From positions 1-8,556 of the forward strand of contig JAOAAM010000158.1 of NCBI GenBank assembly GCA_026418875.1: a stretch of 8,556 nucleotides of DNA. Direction: 5' to 3'. Both the position numbers and the translations under genes were made by a program. The stretch is from Gemmataceae bacterium. GTDB taxonomy: Bacteria > Planctomycetota > Planctomycetia > Gemmatales > Gemmataceae. Below are positions 1-6,545 of this stretch, one piece after another. Position 1 is the first letter of the stretch, and the number at the start of each line of letters is the position of its first letter. Under the pieces are notes generated by a model that made no database searches, was not told the DNA's origin, and saw only the letters and a program-made list of their open reading frames with translations.

Positions 1-453
1 GATCCAACCATCGCCGTCGTAGTCCGCCGCAGCAGCCCCGTGAGAGTACCACTTGCTCTGATCCAACCCAACGGCTTCGGTTACATCCTCGAACCGAAAA
101 TTCCCAACATTGCGAAACAGCCGTCCCGGTCGTCCCACGACCTTGCGACCGTCGAGTGAACCTCCCCCCGGGAAGAAAATGTCCAAGCGGCCATCCCGAT
201 CAAAATCCATTACCGCGACGCCGCCGCCGAGCGTCTCGAGCAGGGTGAGCTCTCCCGCCTCGTCGCCGTTGCGATAGGTGAAGTTGATCCCGGCGGAGGA
301 GGTGACATCGCGGAGGAGCAGCTCGACCGGAACGTGGGCAGGCCGCTCTTCCGAGATCGCGGGGCCAATTGTCCCCGAGGGCTGAGTGGAACAACCGAGG
401 AGGGCAAGCCAGAACCCCCAGCTGACCCACCAGCGAAACGAACCGCAACTCAT
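1..453 (-). CDS. FG-GAP/VCBS repeat lipoprotein, CRTAC1 (ASPIC/UnbV) type, 3' end outside window
   Basis: The reading frame runs from ATG at 453 off the left edge, so only the first 151 residues are seen. Residues 1-21 look like a lipoprotein signal: a Trp/Leu-rich hydrophobic stretch ending in the lipobox L18-L19-G20-C21, so the mature protein would be lipid-anchored at Cys21. The rest reads as the start of a beta-propeller of the FG-GAP/VCBS class. It has the calcium-loop motifs DFDRDGRLD (D83-D91) and DYDGDG (D144-G149), and phrases typical of CRTAC1-like proteins: 'RDVTSSAGINFTYRNG', 'LFRNVGNFRFEDVTEAVGL' and 'AAADYDGDGW'. Such propellers are extracytoplasmic and abundant in planctomycetes; their substrates are generally unknown. 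The start is the only ATG ahead of the lipobox, and no strong Shine-Dalgarno is visible. It follows the 637-1992 gene on the same strand after about 180 bases. I am sure of the family and unsure of the function. Confidence 0.9.
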   Translation of the reverse strand, partial: MSCGSFRWWVSWGFWLALLGCSTQPSGTIGPAISEERPAHVPVELLLRDVTSSAGINFTYRNGDEAGELTLLETLGGGVAVMDFDRDGRLDIFFPGGGSLDGRKVVGRPGRLFRNVGNFRFEDVTEAVGLDQSKWYSHGAAAADYDGDGWI

Positions 454-636
454 GAATCTGTCAGGCCTCGGGCACCCGGTGCAATCAACAGCGGCCGGCA
501 GCCTTTCACACTGAGTGATTGTAGCGAATCGTCGAAAGTGGGTTGGAACCTGACGATAGCATGCACCATCGGTTCCCAAGGATTCCCGCTTTCGATCTGA
601 GCGACCGAGTAAAACGGCTCAGGAATGGATCGTGTT
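454..636. other. Intergenic region between two minus-strand genes
   Basis: These 183 bases lie between the stop of the outer-membrane-type gene and the start of the FG-GAP lipoprotein gene. I see no convincing gene, no strong hairpin followed by a T-run on either strand, and no clear promoter boxes. It may carry the leader of the lipoprotein gene. Confidence 0.4.
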
Positions 637-1992
637 TCAATACCGCAGGATCAAATCAATGGTGAAACGGAACTGTTGCAAGTCACGACGGACATTCAGA
701 GGAAACTCGGCAGCAAAACCAATTTGTGCTGCCTCGGTCAATTTGTAGCGCAAGCCGGTTGCGATATTGAGGTTCGCCCGCCCGCCACTGTTGACATCAC
801 CGATATTGGCCAAGTCACGTCCCTCGACGTTCAGGTTTCGCAGTCCGCCGGAGAAAGTGTACTGGACGTAATGCAACTCCACCATGGGATAGATCTTGTG
901 CCGGTTGGCTACGTCCCAATCCAAGTGGAAGCTGTTGTACAGATAGTCGCTACGCTCCCCGTCGCCGGAGAAGGAGTAGCCCGTGGTATTGATGACATTC
1001 AGGCTACCGAAACGACTTTGCAAGAAGTTCTTTCCGAACGTGATGTAGGGAACCAAAGAGACTCGGCCGGTGTCTTGGTAAACGCGGGCAGGCCCGGCGG
1101 GGATCTGGAAGTTCAAACCAGCCGCCGCCAGGAGAGCGGTCTCTTGATGCCGCAGGAAGGTGAACTTCGGTCCCAGATGCACCTCCGCGAAGCCGAATCC
1201 GCCGGGTTGGGTCGCCCCGGATCCGGGGTTGATGTCGATGAAGCCAAGTTTGGTCATGACAAACGAGAATCGCTCGGTGAACGCAACCCGGATCTGCGTG
1301 CCGTAAAACTCGATGTGCCCCCCTTGGAAGTTCGGTGCCCCGTTCGGAATGCCCTGCATGATGAATACCGGCCGCAATTCCGTCAGCGATCGCGGATCCT
1401 CCAGCAAGAACGGCATGCTGACCGGCGAGGCGAAATAATCGAACTCGTGATCGCTGTAGAACCAGCGGCGGACGTCGACCTCCTGTCGGCAACCGGGACG
1501 CATCCATTCCTCAAACTTCTCTCGCAGTCGTTCGCCGAAAAAGGAAGTGTTGCGGAATATCGGCGAGTCGGGGTCATCTCGAGTTGTCCGCGAACCTCGC
1601 AACACCGTATCGGCCGAGGACATCGCTTGAGGCGCTGAGGCTGAAGTGGCGACGGGGTCAGCGGCTGGGGGTTGTGTTTGTATTTGGGCTGGGGCCTGCG
1701 TTGGGGATGGGTCGAATGGTGGAGCCGGCGGCGAAAAAGTCGGTTCGTCGACCGGACGCCGACCGCTCACAAGCGCCAACGGTCGTCGCAACGAAGCGGC
1801 ATCCGGCTGAGGTGGCGAGAACGCCGGGGCGAAAGCGGGGGCGTTCGCTTGGGGGGGTGAGGCATCGAGCATTGGCAGGCCGAGCCGGGCGACGGGCCGA
1901 CGACCGCTCGCGGCGGCATGCTCTTCCGCGCGTACCGCTGTGGTCGCACCGAGAGTGCCAACGAACATCAGAAAGACCACGCGGCACCGCAT
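637..1992 (-). CDS. Secreted proline-rich protein with probable outer-membrane beta-barrel C-terminal region
   Basis: A 451-residue protein with the start set at ATG 1992. A GGAGGG box lies 8 bases upstream of it, whereas the in-frame ATG at 2010 has none. Residues 1-22 are a Sec signal peptide (basic MRCR, hydrophobic core, cleavage expected after AVRA). Residues 23 to about 135 are low-complexity and rich in Pro, Ala, Ser and Gln, with the short phrase SGRRPV occurring twice (29-34 and 77-82). From about residue 150 the protein is folded-looking, with many alternating aromatic/polar stretches resembling beta strands (for example HIEFYGTQIRVAFTERFSFVM). It ends in the strand-like FRFTIDLILRY with a C-terminal aromatic residue, as outer-membrane barrels often do. 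It fits no family I can name with certainty. The Pro-rich part may span the periplasm or contact peptidoglycan. It is transcribed away from the kinase cluster and need not be related to it. The opposite strand carries a long open frame that is a shadow of this gene. Confidence 0.85.
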   Translation of the reverse strand: MRCRVVFLMFVGTLGATTAVRAEEHAAASGRRPVARLGLPMLDASPPQANAPAFAPAFSPPQPDAASLRRPLALVSGRRPVDEPTFSPPAPPFDPSPTQAPAQIQTQPPAADPVATSASAPQAMSSADTVLRGSRTTRDDPDSPIFRNTSFFGERLREKFEEWMRPGCRQEVDVRRWFYSDHEFDYFASPVSMPFLLEDPRSLTELRPVFIMQGIPNGAPNFQGGHIEFYGTQIRVAFTERFSFVMTKLGFIDINPGSGATQPGGFGFAEVHLGPKFTFLRHQETALLAAAGLNFQIPAGPARVYQDTGRVSLVPYITFGKNFLQSRFGSLNVINTTGYSFSGDGERSDYLYNSFHLDWDVANRHKIYPMVELHYVQYTFSGGLRNLNVEGRDLANIGDVNSGGRANLNIATGLRYKLTEAAQIGFAAEFPLNVRRDLQQFRFTIDLILRY

Positions 1993-2000
1993 CGGCGGTT

Positions 2001-2006
2001 CCCTCC
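2001..2006 (-). promoter_or_regulatory. Ribosome binding site fixing the start of the 637-1992 gene
   Basis: On the minus strand this reads GGAGGG, 8 bases before ATG 1992. The ATG at 2010 lacks such a site, and starting there would add six charged or Pro residues ahead of a normal signal peptide. The shorter start is therefore preferred. Confidence 0.7.
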
Positions 2007-2226
2007 GCATCGATCCGCCGCTTCGTCCATGATCTCGACCCAGGAGATTCCTCCGAGGTCGCGGGCTGAACTACACATCGGCCAACCTGCACCTTTCAGA
2101 CGATGGTGCGATTCCCAGAGGAACGATCCGGACCGAACCGTCGACCGGCAGAACCAGCAGAATCAGCACAACCCCAACGGCGTTGACTGCATCCACTTGA
2201 TGCAAGCGTCAATTTCGGCTGACCCC

Positions 2227-2244
2227 GCACAAATGTGCTATTTT
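2227..2244 (+). promoter_or_regulatory. Candidate extended -10 promoter abutting a 12-bp palindrome
   Basis: GCACA-AA-TGTGC (2227-2238) is a perfect 5-2-5 inverted repeat. Its right arm runs into TGCTATTTT (2236-2244), which fits an extended -10 element (TGn followed by TATTTT). A transcript from here would begin about 20 bases before the kinase start. No good -35 hexamer lies at 16-18 bases spacing, which is tolerable for extended -10 promoters. The palindrome is placed where a repressor or activator dimer could control the promoter. This is an inference from position and sequence only. Confidence 0.3.
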
Positions 2245-2275
2245 TGAGAGTCTAGATCTCGCCCAGAGTGTCGTG

Positions 2276-4129
2276 ATGACGCAGCAACCGTCCAAGCTCC
2301 GAGTCGATGCCGGTCAAACGGCGGATCCGACTGATCCCAACCTGACCCATCCCTCGAGCACCACGAGGATTCCGCAAAACCCAACGGCAGCCGCCGGGGA
2401 CGAATCCGACCCGCCCGCCACGCAAATGCTGGAGTCCCTTCCCATCGTCCGAAATCGGACGGGGCAGAGAGATTCTCTTCAAACGGGACGACGGCTCGGC
2501 CCGTACCTGCTGCTCAACATCGTCGGCCGTGGACCACACGGCTTGGTGTTCGAAGCCGAGGACACGGTTCGCCTGAACAAAGTCGCGGTGAAAGTTATTG
2601 CTCCCGAGCTCGCATCCCGGGGCCCCAATTGGATTAAACGCTTTCTTCGAGCGGCCAAGCTGCCGACGCAAATGTCACACCCGGGCGTCCTCGATGTGTT
2701 GACCTTGGGCCAGGAGGGTCCGCGGGCTTATTACGCCATGCCCCTCCTTCCCGGTCGATCACTCGCGGCACTGTTGCGAAATCGAGGCGTGTTCGCTCCC
2801 GCTGAAGCAATCCGGGTGGCCCGTCAACTGGCAGAAAGTCTCGCGTTCGTCCACTCGTTGAAATTAACTCACGCCAATATCAAGCCGTCCAATGTCTTTT
2901 TAGACACAGCAGGGCAGGTCAAACTGGCCGACTTCGCCTTGCCCCTGTCGGAGAAAGAGTCCCCGACGGAAGACGACTTTCGTCGATCCGTTTCGACGGA
3001 TTTACGGCTGTGGGCCGCGTTGTTCCACCGCCTGCTGACGGGTCGTCCGCCGGGCAACGATGGCGAGCCGGATGCTTCGATCCCCGAGGGTTGTGCTCAA
3101 GTGATTCGAGGCGTGCTCAGGAATCAGGCAGAACTGGGCGACGCCGCTGCCGTGGTCGAGGCGTTGAGCAACCTACCTCGGGTGACAACTGGCACCGTGC
3201 CAGCCTTGCCCGATCCGATCCGCCGACAACCAGCGACGGCGACCGGGGACGACTTTGAAGAACCCGCGGTAGGGCAGATGTTCGGAAAATGCCTTTTGTT
3301 GGAGCGAATCGGCCGAGGGAGCGCGGGAGCCGTTTTCAAAGCACGGCATCAAACCCTGAACATTCCCGTCGCCGTGAAAGTGCTCAATGTCAATGGTGAC
3401 AGCGAGGTGTACCGGCAGCTTCGAGTGGAAGCTCAATTATTGGCACAGTTGAATCACCCGCATATCGTGCGCGTGTGGGACTTTGATGATGATCCTCAAC
3501 GGCCGTACTTGGTTCTGGAATACGTAGACGGGCCGACCTTGGCCGACGTCCTACGCGAAACGGGCCGCTTTCCCGCGGGTCGGGCGGTCCAGATCATCGG
3601 GCAAATCGCGGATGGTCTATCGGCAGCCCATCGGCTCGGCATCGTGCATCGGGACGTGAAGCCTAGCAACATCCTGCTCACGCCAGAGGGGAACGCGAAA
3701 CTGGCGGATCTTGGCCTGGCCGTGTGCATCGATCCGCATCAAGGCATGGTGCGAGGCGGGTTGGTGGGAACGGTGGCCTACATGGCTCCCGAACAAGCCT
3801 TGGGTGCCAACGTCGATCACCGTGCGGACATCTATTCCTTGGGCGCCACGCTCTATCAAATGGTGACCGGGGAGATGCCGTTCATCGGGAACACACCAGC
3901 GGAAGTGCTCCGGCGACACGCTCAGGAACCTCTGGTGCCCGCGCACCACCGTGTGCCGACGCTTCCCGAGCCTGTTTCGGCAGTGATCGAGAAGATGATG
4001 GCGAAGCGGCCGGAGGACCGATATTCCAGCGATCAAGAACTATTGGGTGATTTAATCCGATTAGATCGGATCTTGAATCCGCTGGCAGCCGCGCGGGCTC
4101 CATCGTGGCGCTTGACGCCAGCTTCCTGA
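2276..4129 (+). CDS. Tandem pseudokinase-kinase, Hanks-type Ser/Thr protein kinase, soluble
   Basis: A 617-residue protein starting at ATG 2276 (a GTG at 2273 directly before it is an alternative), with no strong Shine-Dalgarno. Residues 1-70 are polar, Pro/Thr-rich and probably disordered. Residues 75-265 are a kinase fold with a glycine loop (GRGPHG 84-89) and the VAVK lysine K106. The alpha-C glutamate position is Ala126, the HRD motif reads HAN (199-201), DFG reads DFA (219-221), and the GT-APE part of the activation segment is missing. This domain is therefore a pseudokinase that may still bind nucleotide. Residues 336-595 are a complete kinase: GRGSAG 346-351, K368, E385, HRD 458-460, K462, N465, DLG 478-480, GT 498-499, APE 504-506. 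It should phosphorylate Ser/Thr in proteins. Unlike PknB-type receptors there is no transmembrane helix and no extracellular sensor domain, so it acts in the cytoplasm, perhaps gated by its pseudokinase half. It is the first gene of the co-directional cluster, and its targets may be the downstream products. Confidence 0.96.
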   Translation: MTQQPSKLRVDAGQTADPTDPNLTHPSSTTRIPQNPTAAAGDESDPPATQMLESLPIVRNRTGQRDSLQTGRRLGPYLLLNIVGRGPHGLVFEAEDTVRLNKVAVKVIAPELASRGPNWIKRFLRAAKLPTQMSHPGVLDVLTLGQEGPRAYYAMPLLPGRSLAALLRNRGVFAPAEAIRVARQLAESLAFVHSLKLTHANIKPSNVFLDTAGQVKLADFALPLSEKESPTEDDFRRSVSTDLRLWAALFHRLLTGRPPGNDGEPDASIPEGCAQVIRGVLRNQAELGDAAAVVEALSNLPRVTTGTVPALPDPIRRQPATATGDDFEEPAVGQMFGKCLLLERIGRGSAGAVFKARHQTLNIPVAVKVLNVNGDSEVYRQLRVEAQLLAQLNHPHIVRVWDFDDDPQRPYLVLEYVDGPTLADVLRETGRFPAGRAVQIIGQIADGLSAAHRLGIVHRDVKPSNILLTPEGNAKLADLGLAVCIDPHQGMVRGGLVGTVAYMAPEQALGANVDHRADIYSLGATLYQMVTGEMPFIGNTPAEVLRRHAQEPLVPAHHRVPTLPEPVSAVIEKMMAKRPEDRYSSDQELLGDLIRLDRILNPLAAARAPSWRLTPAS

Positions 4130-4179
4130 TATAGTCCACTGGCGATGGGCAGGTAGGATTGACTCGGGGGACCACGTCC

Positions 4180-4959
4180 ATGCAACTTGAACTGGCCCGA
4201 ACGCCGCAGCAGGCGGTTGACGCCGTCGTGACGCATTTGCGGCGACCAGATGTCGCAGACGATCTCCGGCGCGACCACCTGCGGATTGTCACCGGGCCGC
4301 AACCGTATCGGCACGCTTACTACGCTTGGGATCAGTTCTTCCGCTTCGAGCCGAACCTCGGAGCCATCCATACGGTGCATGGCCAGCGAGTGTTGCTAAC
4401 CACCGGGAATTTCATCCGCGCCCTCACCGAGGGCGTCGCCTCTCAAGGGAGCCGGGACGCTCAAGCGGTGTTGGAGCGTCTGGGGCGCGCCTGGGCCGAA
4501 GCGACCTTCCGCGACTTCGTGCCCCGGGTCGAGCAAGAGTTCGAGATCCACTTCGACAAGATGGGACTGGGAATGGTTTTGGAGACGTGGTGGTGGCCGA
4601 TGCGTGCCGCCGGTTGGGGCAGTTGGCACGTCGATTTCCGCCACGCCCGCCGAGGTCTGGTCCGGATCAACCTGTCGGAATCGATGTTCGTGCGGGCTTT
4701 GGGTCGAATGGGTCAGCCGGTGTGTGGTTGGTACTCCGGGATGTTCGCGGGAGTCTTCTCCCGTCTGGCACGTCGCGATCTGGCTGCGGTAGAGGTGTCT
4801 TGCGTGGCAGCGACGAGCGAGGCGAGTTGCACCTTCTTGGTGGGGACTCCGACCCGAGTGCGAGCCGCGCGAGAGGCCCGAGACCAGGGTGCCCAAGTTG
4901 ATGAAATCATTCAATGCTGGCTGGCACCTCAGCCGGAGCGCGCTGCCGCGACGACATGA
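4180..4959 (+). CDS. V4R-domain protein with metal-site cysteines (V4R copy 1)
   Basis: A 259-residue protein starting at ATG 4180, preceded by GGGGGA (4166-4171) at 8 bases; an in-frame TTG at 4159 is less likely. Residues 1-90 have no domain I can name. From about residue 95 the sequence fits the V4R (4-vinyl reductase) fold: a helix LERLGRAWAEATF, a GWGSWHVDF strand (145-153), then CGWYSGMFAGVFSRLARRDL and EVSC...CTFLVG. V4R domains occur in BchJ, in the aromatic-sensing domains of XylR/MopR/DmpR-type regulators, and in cyanobacterial Slr0144/Slr0147, where they bind small hydrophobic ligands. C182, E205, C208 and C217 fall in the order and nearly the spacing of the zinc ligands of MopR (Cys155, Glu178, Cys181, Cys189), so zinc binding is likely. 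No DNA-binding or ATPase domain is attached. It lies 50 bases after the kinase gene. The ligand is unknown; a sensor or assembly-factor role is inferred. Confidence 0.82.
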   Translation: MQLELARTPQQAVDAVVTHLRRPDVADDLRRDHLRIVTGPQPYRHAYYAWDQFFRFEPNLGAIHTVHGQRVLLTTGNFIRALTEGVASQGSRDAQAVLERLGRAWAEATFRDFVPRVEQEFEIHFDKMGLGMVLETWWWPMRAAGWGSWHVDFRHARRGLVRINLSESMFVRALGRMGQPVCGWYSGMFAGVFSRLARRDLAAVEVSCVAATSEASCTFLVGTPTRVRAAREARDQGAQVDEIIQCWLAPQPERAAATT

Positions 4960-5001
4960 TCTTAGGGAAAAAGCTATGCTTGGGCATCGCGCCGCCACAT
5001 A

Positions 5002-5007
5002 AGGGAG
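5002..5007 (+). promoter_or_regulatory. Ribosome binding site deciding the start of the motif-repeat protein
   Basis: AGGGAG lies 8 bases before ATG 5016. The competing in-frame ATG at 4956 overlaps the preceding stop (ATGA) but has no Shine-Dalgarno within usable distance. The ATGA arrangement could still allow coupled translation and give a 307-residue form. Confidence 0.6.
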
Positions 5008-5015
5008 ACTGGGGA

Positions 5016-5879
5016 ATGGCGACTGAGAAAAAAGGCGAACGCCCGCCAAGAGACCTCTCCGTGCCGGAGACGATGAAAATTGCGGCTCTGCTGGCCGAAT
5101 TGATGCCCCCCGGCACGATCGGGCAGCCGGTCCCCTTGGCGACGAAAAGTTCGGAACCATCGGACGACCATGCGGCCGGGGCTTATACCGCACCCTCGTT
5201 GCAGATCGAGGACTTGGACGAGTTCGAGGCCGAGGCGGTCTCCCCCTCGGTCGTGCCCGTTGGGGCTTCGCCACTGGAATCAAACTTGGCCGCGGTGCCG
5301 CCGCTCCTCCCTGACGCCCCACCAGTCCGGTTGAAACCATCCCCGGTGGTCCAAACATTCGAGCCGGCTCCATCACAACGGGAGCTGGAGACCGCTGTGG
5401 CCGACGACTTGCAACCATCGGCCGAGGACGCACCAACCGCCCCACGGCTGCCGCCGACACCAGTCCCGCCGCCGATCGACGAATCTCTGCGGACCGCTCC
5501 GGGCGACCTCGCAGCCGGGCAGTTCCTTGCCGGTTTGAACTGGGCCAACGATCCCGCGCAACCGCCGATCGCCCCCCCAGAGGCGCTGACACCAGCCAAA
5601 CCCGAAGTTCATGCAACCGCCGACAAGCTGTCCACCACTGCCAAACCTCATGATTTCGAGTTGGTGCCCTTGGGAAATCTCTCCGTTAGCGGCTTCTTCT
5701 CGCTGGTGAATTGGACCAACGATCCGCAGCGAATCCGACATCCCCGACGAGCGGATTACGGATTGGACGAGCAAACCCTTAGTCAGGCGCGAAAGAACCC
5801 GTTCTACGTGATCGGCCGACCGCGAAGACCCGAGCGGGATTCTGTCTCGGAGGTTCTCGCGGAAATTTCTTGGGATTGA
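5016..5879 (+). CDS. Proline/alanine-rich, probably disordered protein with three Trp-centred short motifs
   Basis: A 287-residue protein starting at ATG 5016 (AGGGAG upstream). I do not recognise a family. It begins MATEKKGERPP, followed by a short likely helix (about 17-32, PETMKIAALLAELM). Residues 33-165 and 181-210 are rich in Pro, Ala, Glu, Asp and Ser and look disordered. Three copies of one short motif stand out: AAGQFLAGLNW at 166-176, SVSGFFSLVNW at 223-233 and SVSEVLAEISW at 276-286. They share the pattern [SA][VA][SG]x[FV][LF][AS]x[LIV][NS]W. The first two continue with x-N-D-P, and the last ends the protein at W286-D287. Repeated hydrophobic motifs spaced in disordered sequence usually act as binding sites for a folded partner, so a scaffold or adaptor role is inferred; the neighbouring V4R or phycobiliprotein-like products are candidate partners. 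No signal peptide or membrane helix is seen. Some Ser/Thr residues could be kinase targets. Confidence 0.85.
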   Translation: MATEKKGERPPRDLSVPETMKIAALLAELMPPGTIGQPVPLATKSSEPSDDHAAGAYTAPSLQIEDLDEFEAEAVSPSVVPVGASPLESNLAAVPPLLPDAPPVRLKPSPVVQTFEPAPSQRELETAVADDLQPSAEDAPTAPRLPPTPVPPPIDESLRTAPGDLAAGQFLAGLNWANDPAQPPIAPPEALTPAKPEVHATADKLSTTAKPHDFELVPLGNLSVSGFFSLVNWTNDPQRIRHPRRADYGLDEQTLSQARKNPFYVIGRPRRPERDSVSEVLAEISWD

Positions 5880-5965
5880 GGACACCAAAGAAATCCTTGA
5901 AGCCTCGACGGCGGATCGTTGCCCACAAGGCCTGATCTCACCGTCGTTACACCGTCGGAGGAACT

Positions 5966-6463
5966 ATGGGGACACTGTTGCAAAGATTGTCGATCGAGGC
6001 CGACGGGCGTTACTTCACGCCGGAGGAGCGGCATCGCATTTTGAGCGAGGCGGAATCCCTGCCGCGTCGTTTGGCTGCCGCCGAAAATCTGGAGCGGATC
6101 GAAGAGGCCGCCCTTCGCTCCGTGATCGAAGAAATGCAAGGCCGATACCCGAACTTCGCTCGCTATCACGACCAGGCTTGGGCGCGGCAGTTTCGCGACA
6201 TGCAGTTGGTGCTGCGAGCCGCCGCGTCGGCGATGATTCTGGACGACCCCGCAGAGATGGACGACCGCCTGCTGTACTGGCTGCGAACGATGTTCGCGGC
6301 GAACAACTACACGCCCGATTTCGTCCGGGATTGCTTCTCTCGTTTGCGTGATGTGGTTCGGGAGAGGCTTGAGTCACCATCGGCGGATCGGCTGACGCCC
6401 TACTTGGATCGGGCAGTCCGTGTCCTGGCAGATTTCCCGGAACCTGCGACCGCGGCGGTGTGA
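5966..6463 (+). CDS. Phycobiliprotein-like (phycobilisome-family) globin-fold protein lacking the bilin cysteine
   Basis: A 165-residue protein with a strong GGAGGA site (5957-5962) just before ATG 5966. Its length and whole layout match allophycocyanin subunits. Near the N-terminus it has EADGRYFTPEERHRI (11-25), comparable with the 'ARYLSPGELDRI' type of sequence in ApcA, then RLAAAENL (35-42) where ApcA has RLRIAETL. Next come YPNF (61-64), FRDMQLVLRAAASAMI (76-91) where ApcA/ApcB have 'CLRDMDYYLR' or 'CIRDLDYYLR', then DDPAEMDDRLLYWLRTMF, and a final helix pair ending YLDRAVRVL. The RDM-x3-LR core, including Asp78, is kept. The cysteine two positions before that Arg, which carries the bilin by thioether, is replaced by Gln75. 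It should therefore fold as a phycobiliprotein-type helical globin but not hold a covalent bilin. No photosynthesis genes are nearby. An assembly, sensory or scaffold role is inferred. The alignment is by eye against remembered ApcA/ApcB sequence. Confidence 0.8.
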   Translation: MGTLLQRLSIEADGRYFTPEERHRILSEAESLPRRLAAAENLERIEEAALRSVIEEMQGRYPNFARYHDQAWARQFRDMQLVLRAAASAMILDDPAEMDDRLLYWLRTMFAANNYTPDFVRDCFSRLRDVVRERLESPSADRLTPYLDRAVRVLADFPEPATAAV

Positions 6464-6545
6464 TGCTTTGGCTGGGCAAAATCTCAACCCACCACACCAC
6501 CGCACGACGTGACAGCACACTCCTGCGAAGGAAGAGGAAAGCGAA

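Larger units (their letters stand above)
1993..2275. other. Divergent intergenic region upstream of the kinase cluster
   Basis: These 283 bases separate the minus-strand secreted-protein gene from the plus-strand kinase gene. They should hold promoters for both directions. The right end is locally A/T-richer and contains the candidate promoter and palindrome listed separately. I see no tRNA, no small gene with a good start, and no larger repeat. Confidence 0.5.

Noticed and set aside
625..1638. A 337-residue open frame on the plus strand
   Set aside because: It is exactly antisense to the 637-1992 gene, which has a ribosome site, a signal peptide and coherent strand patterns. The plus-strand product shows no domain and is best explained as a codon-bias shadow.
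2252..2671. A 139-residue minus-strand frame at the kinase promoter end
   Set aside because: It is antisense to the kinase N-terminal region and glycine loop, has no recognisable domain, and would run through the probable promoter.
4956..5015. ATG 4956 (ATGA overlap) as start of the motif-repeat protein
   Set aside because: No Shine-Dalgarno precedes it, while ATG 5016 has AGGGAG at 8 bases. Kept only as an alternative.
4396..5616. A 406-residue open frame on the minus strand
   Set aside because: It is Arg/Pro/Ser-rich with no recognisable motif and lies opposite two well-supported plus-strand genes, including the V4R domain and the motif protein. Typical of high-GC antisense frames.
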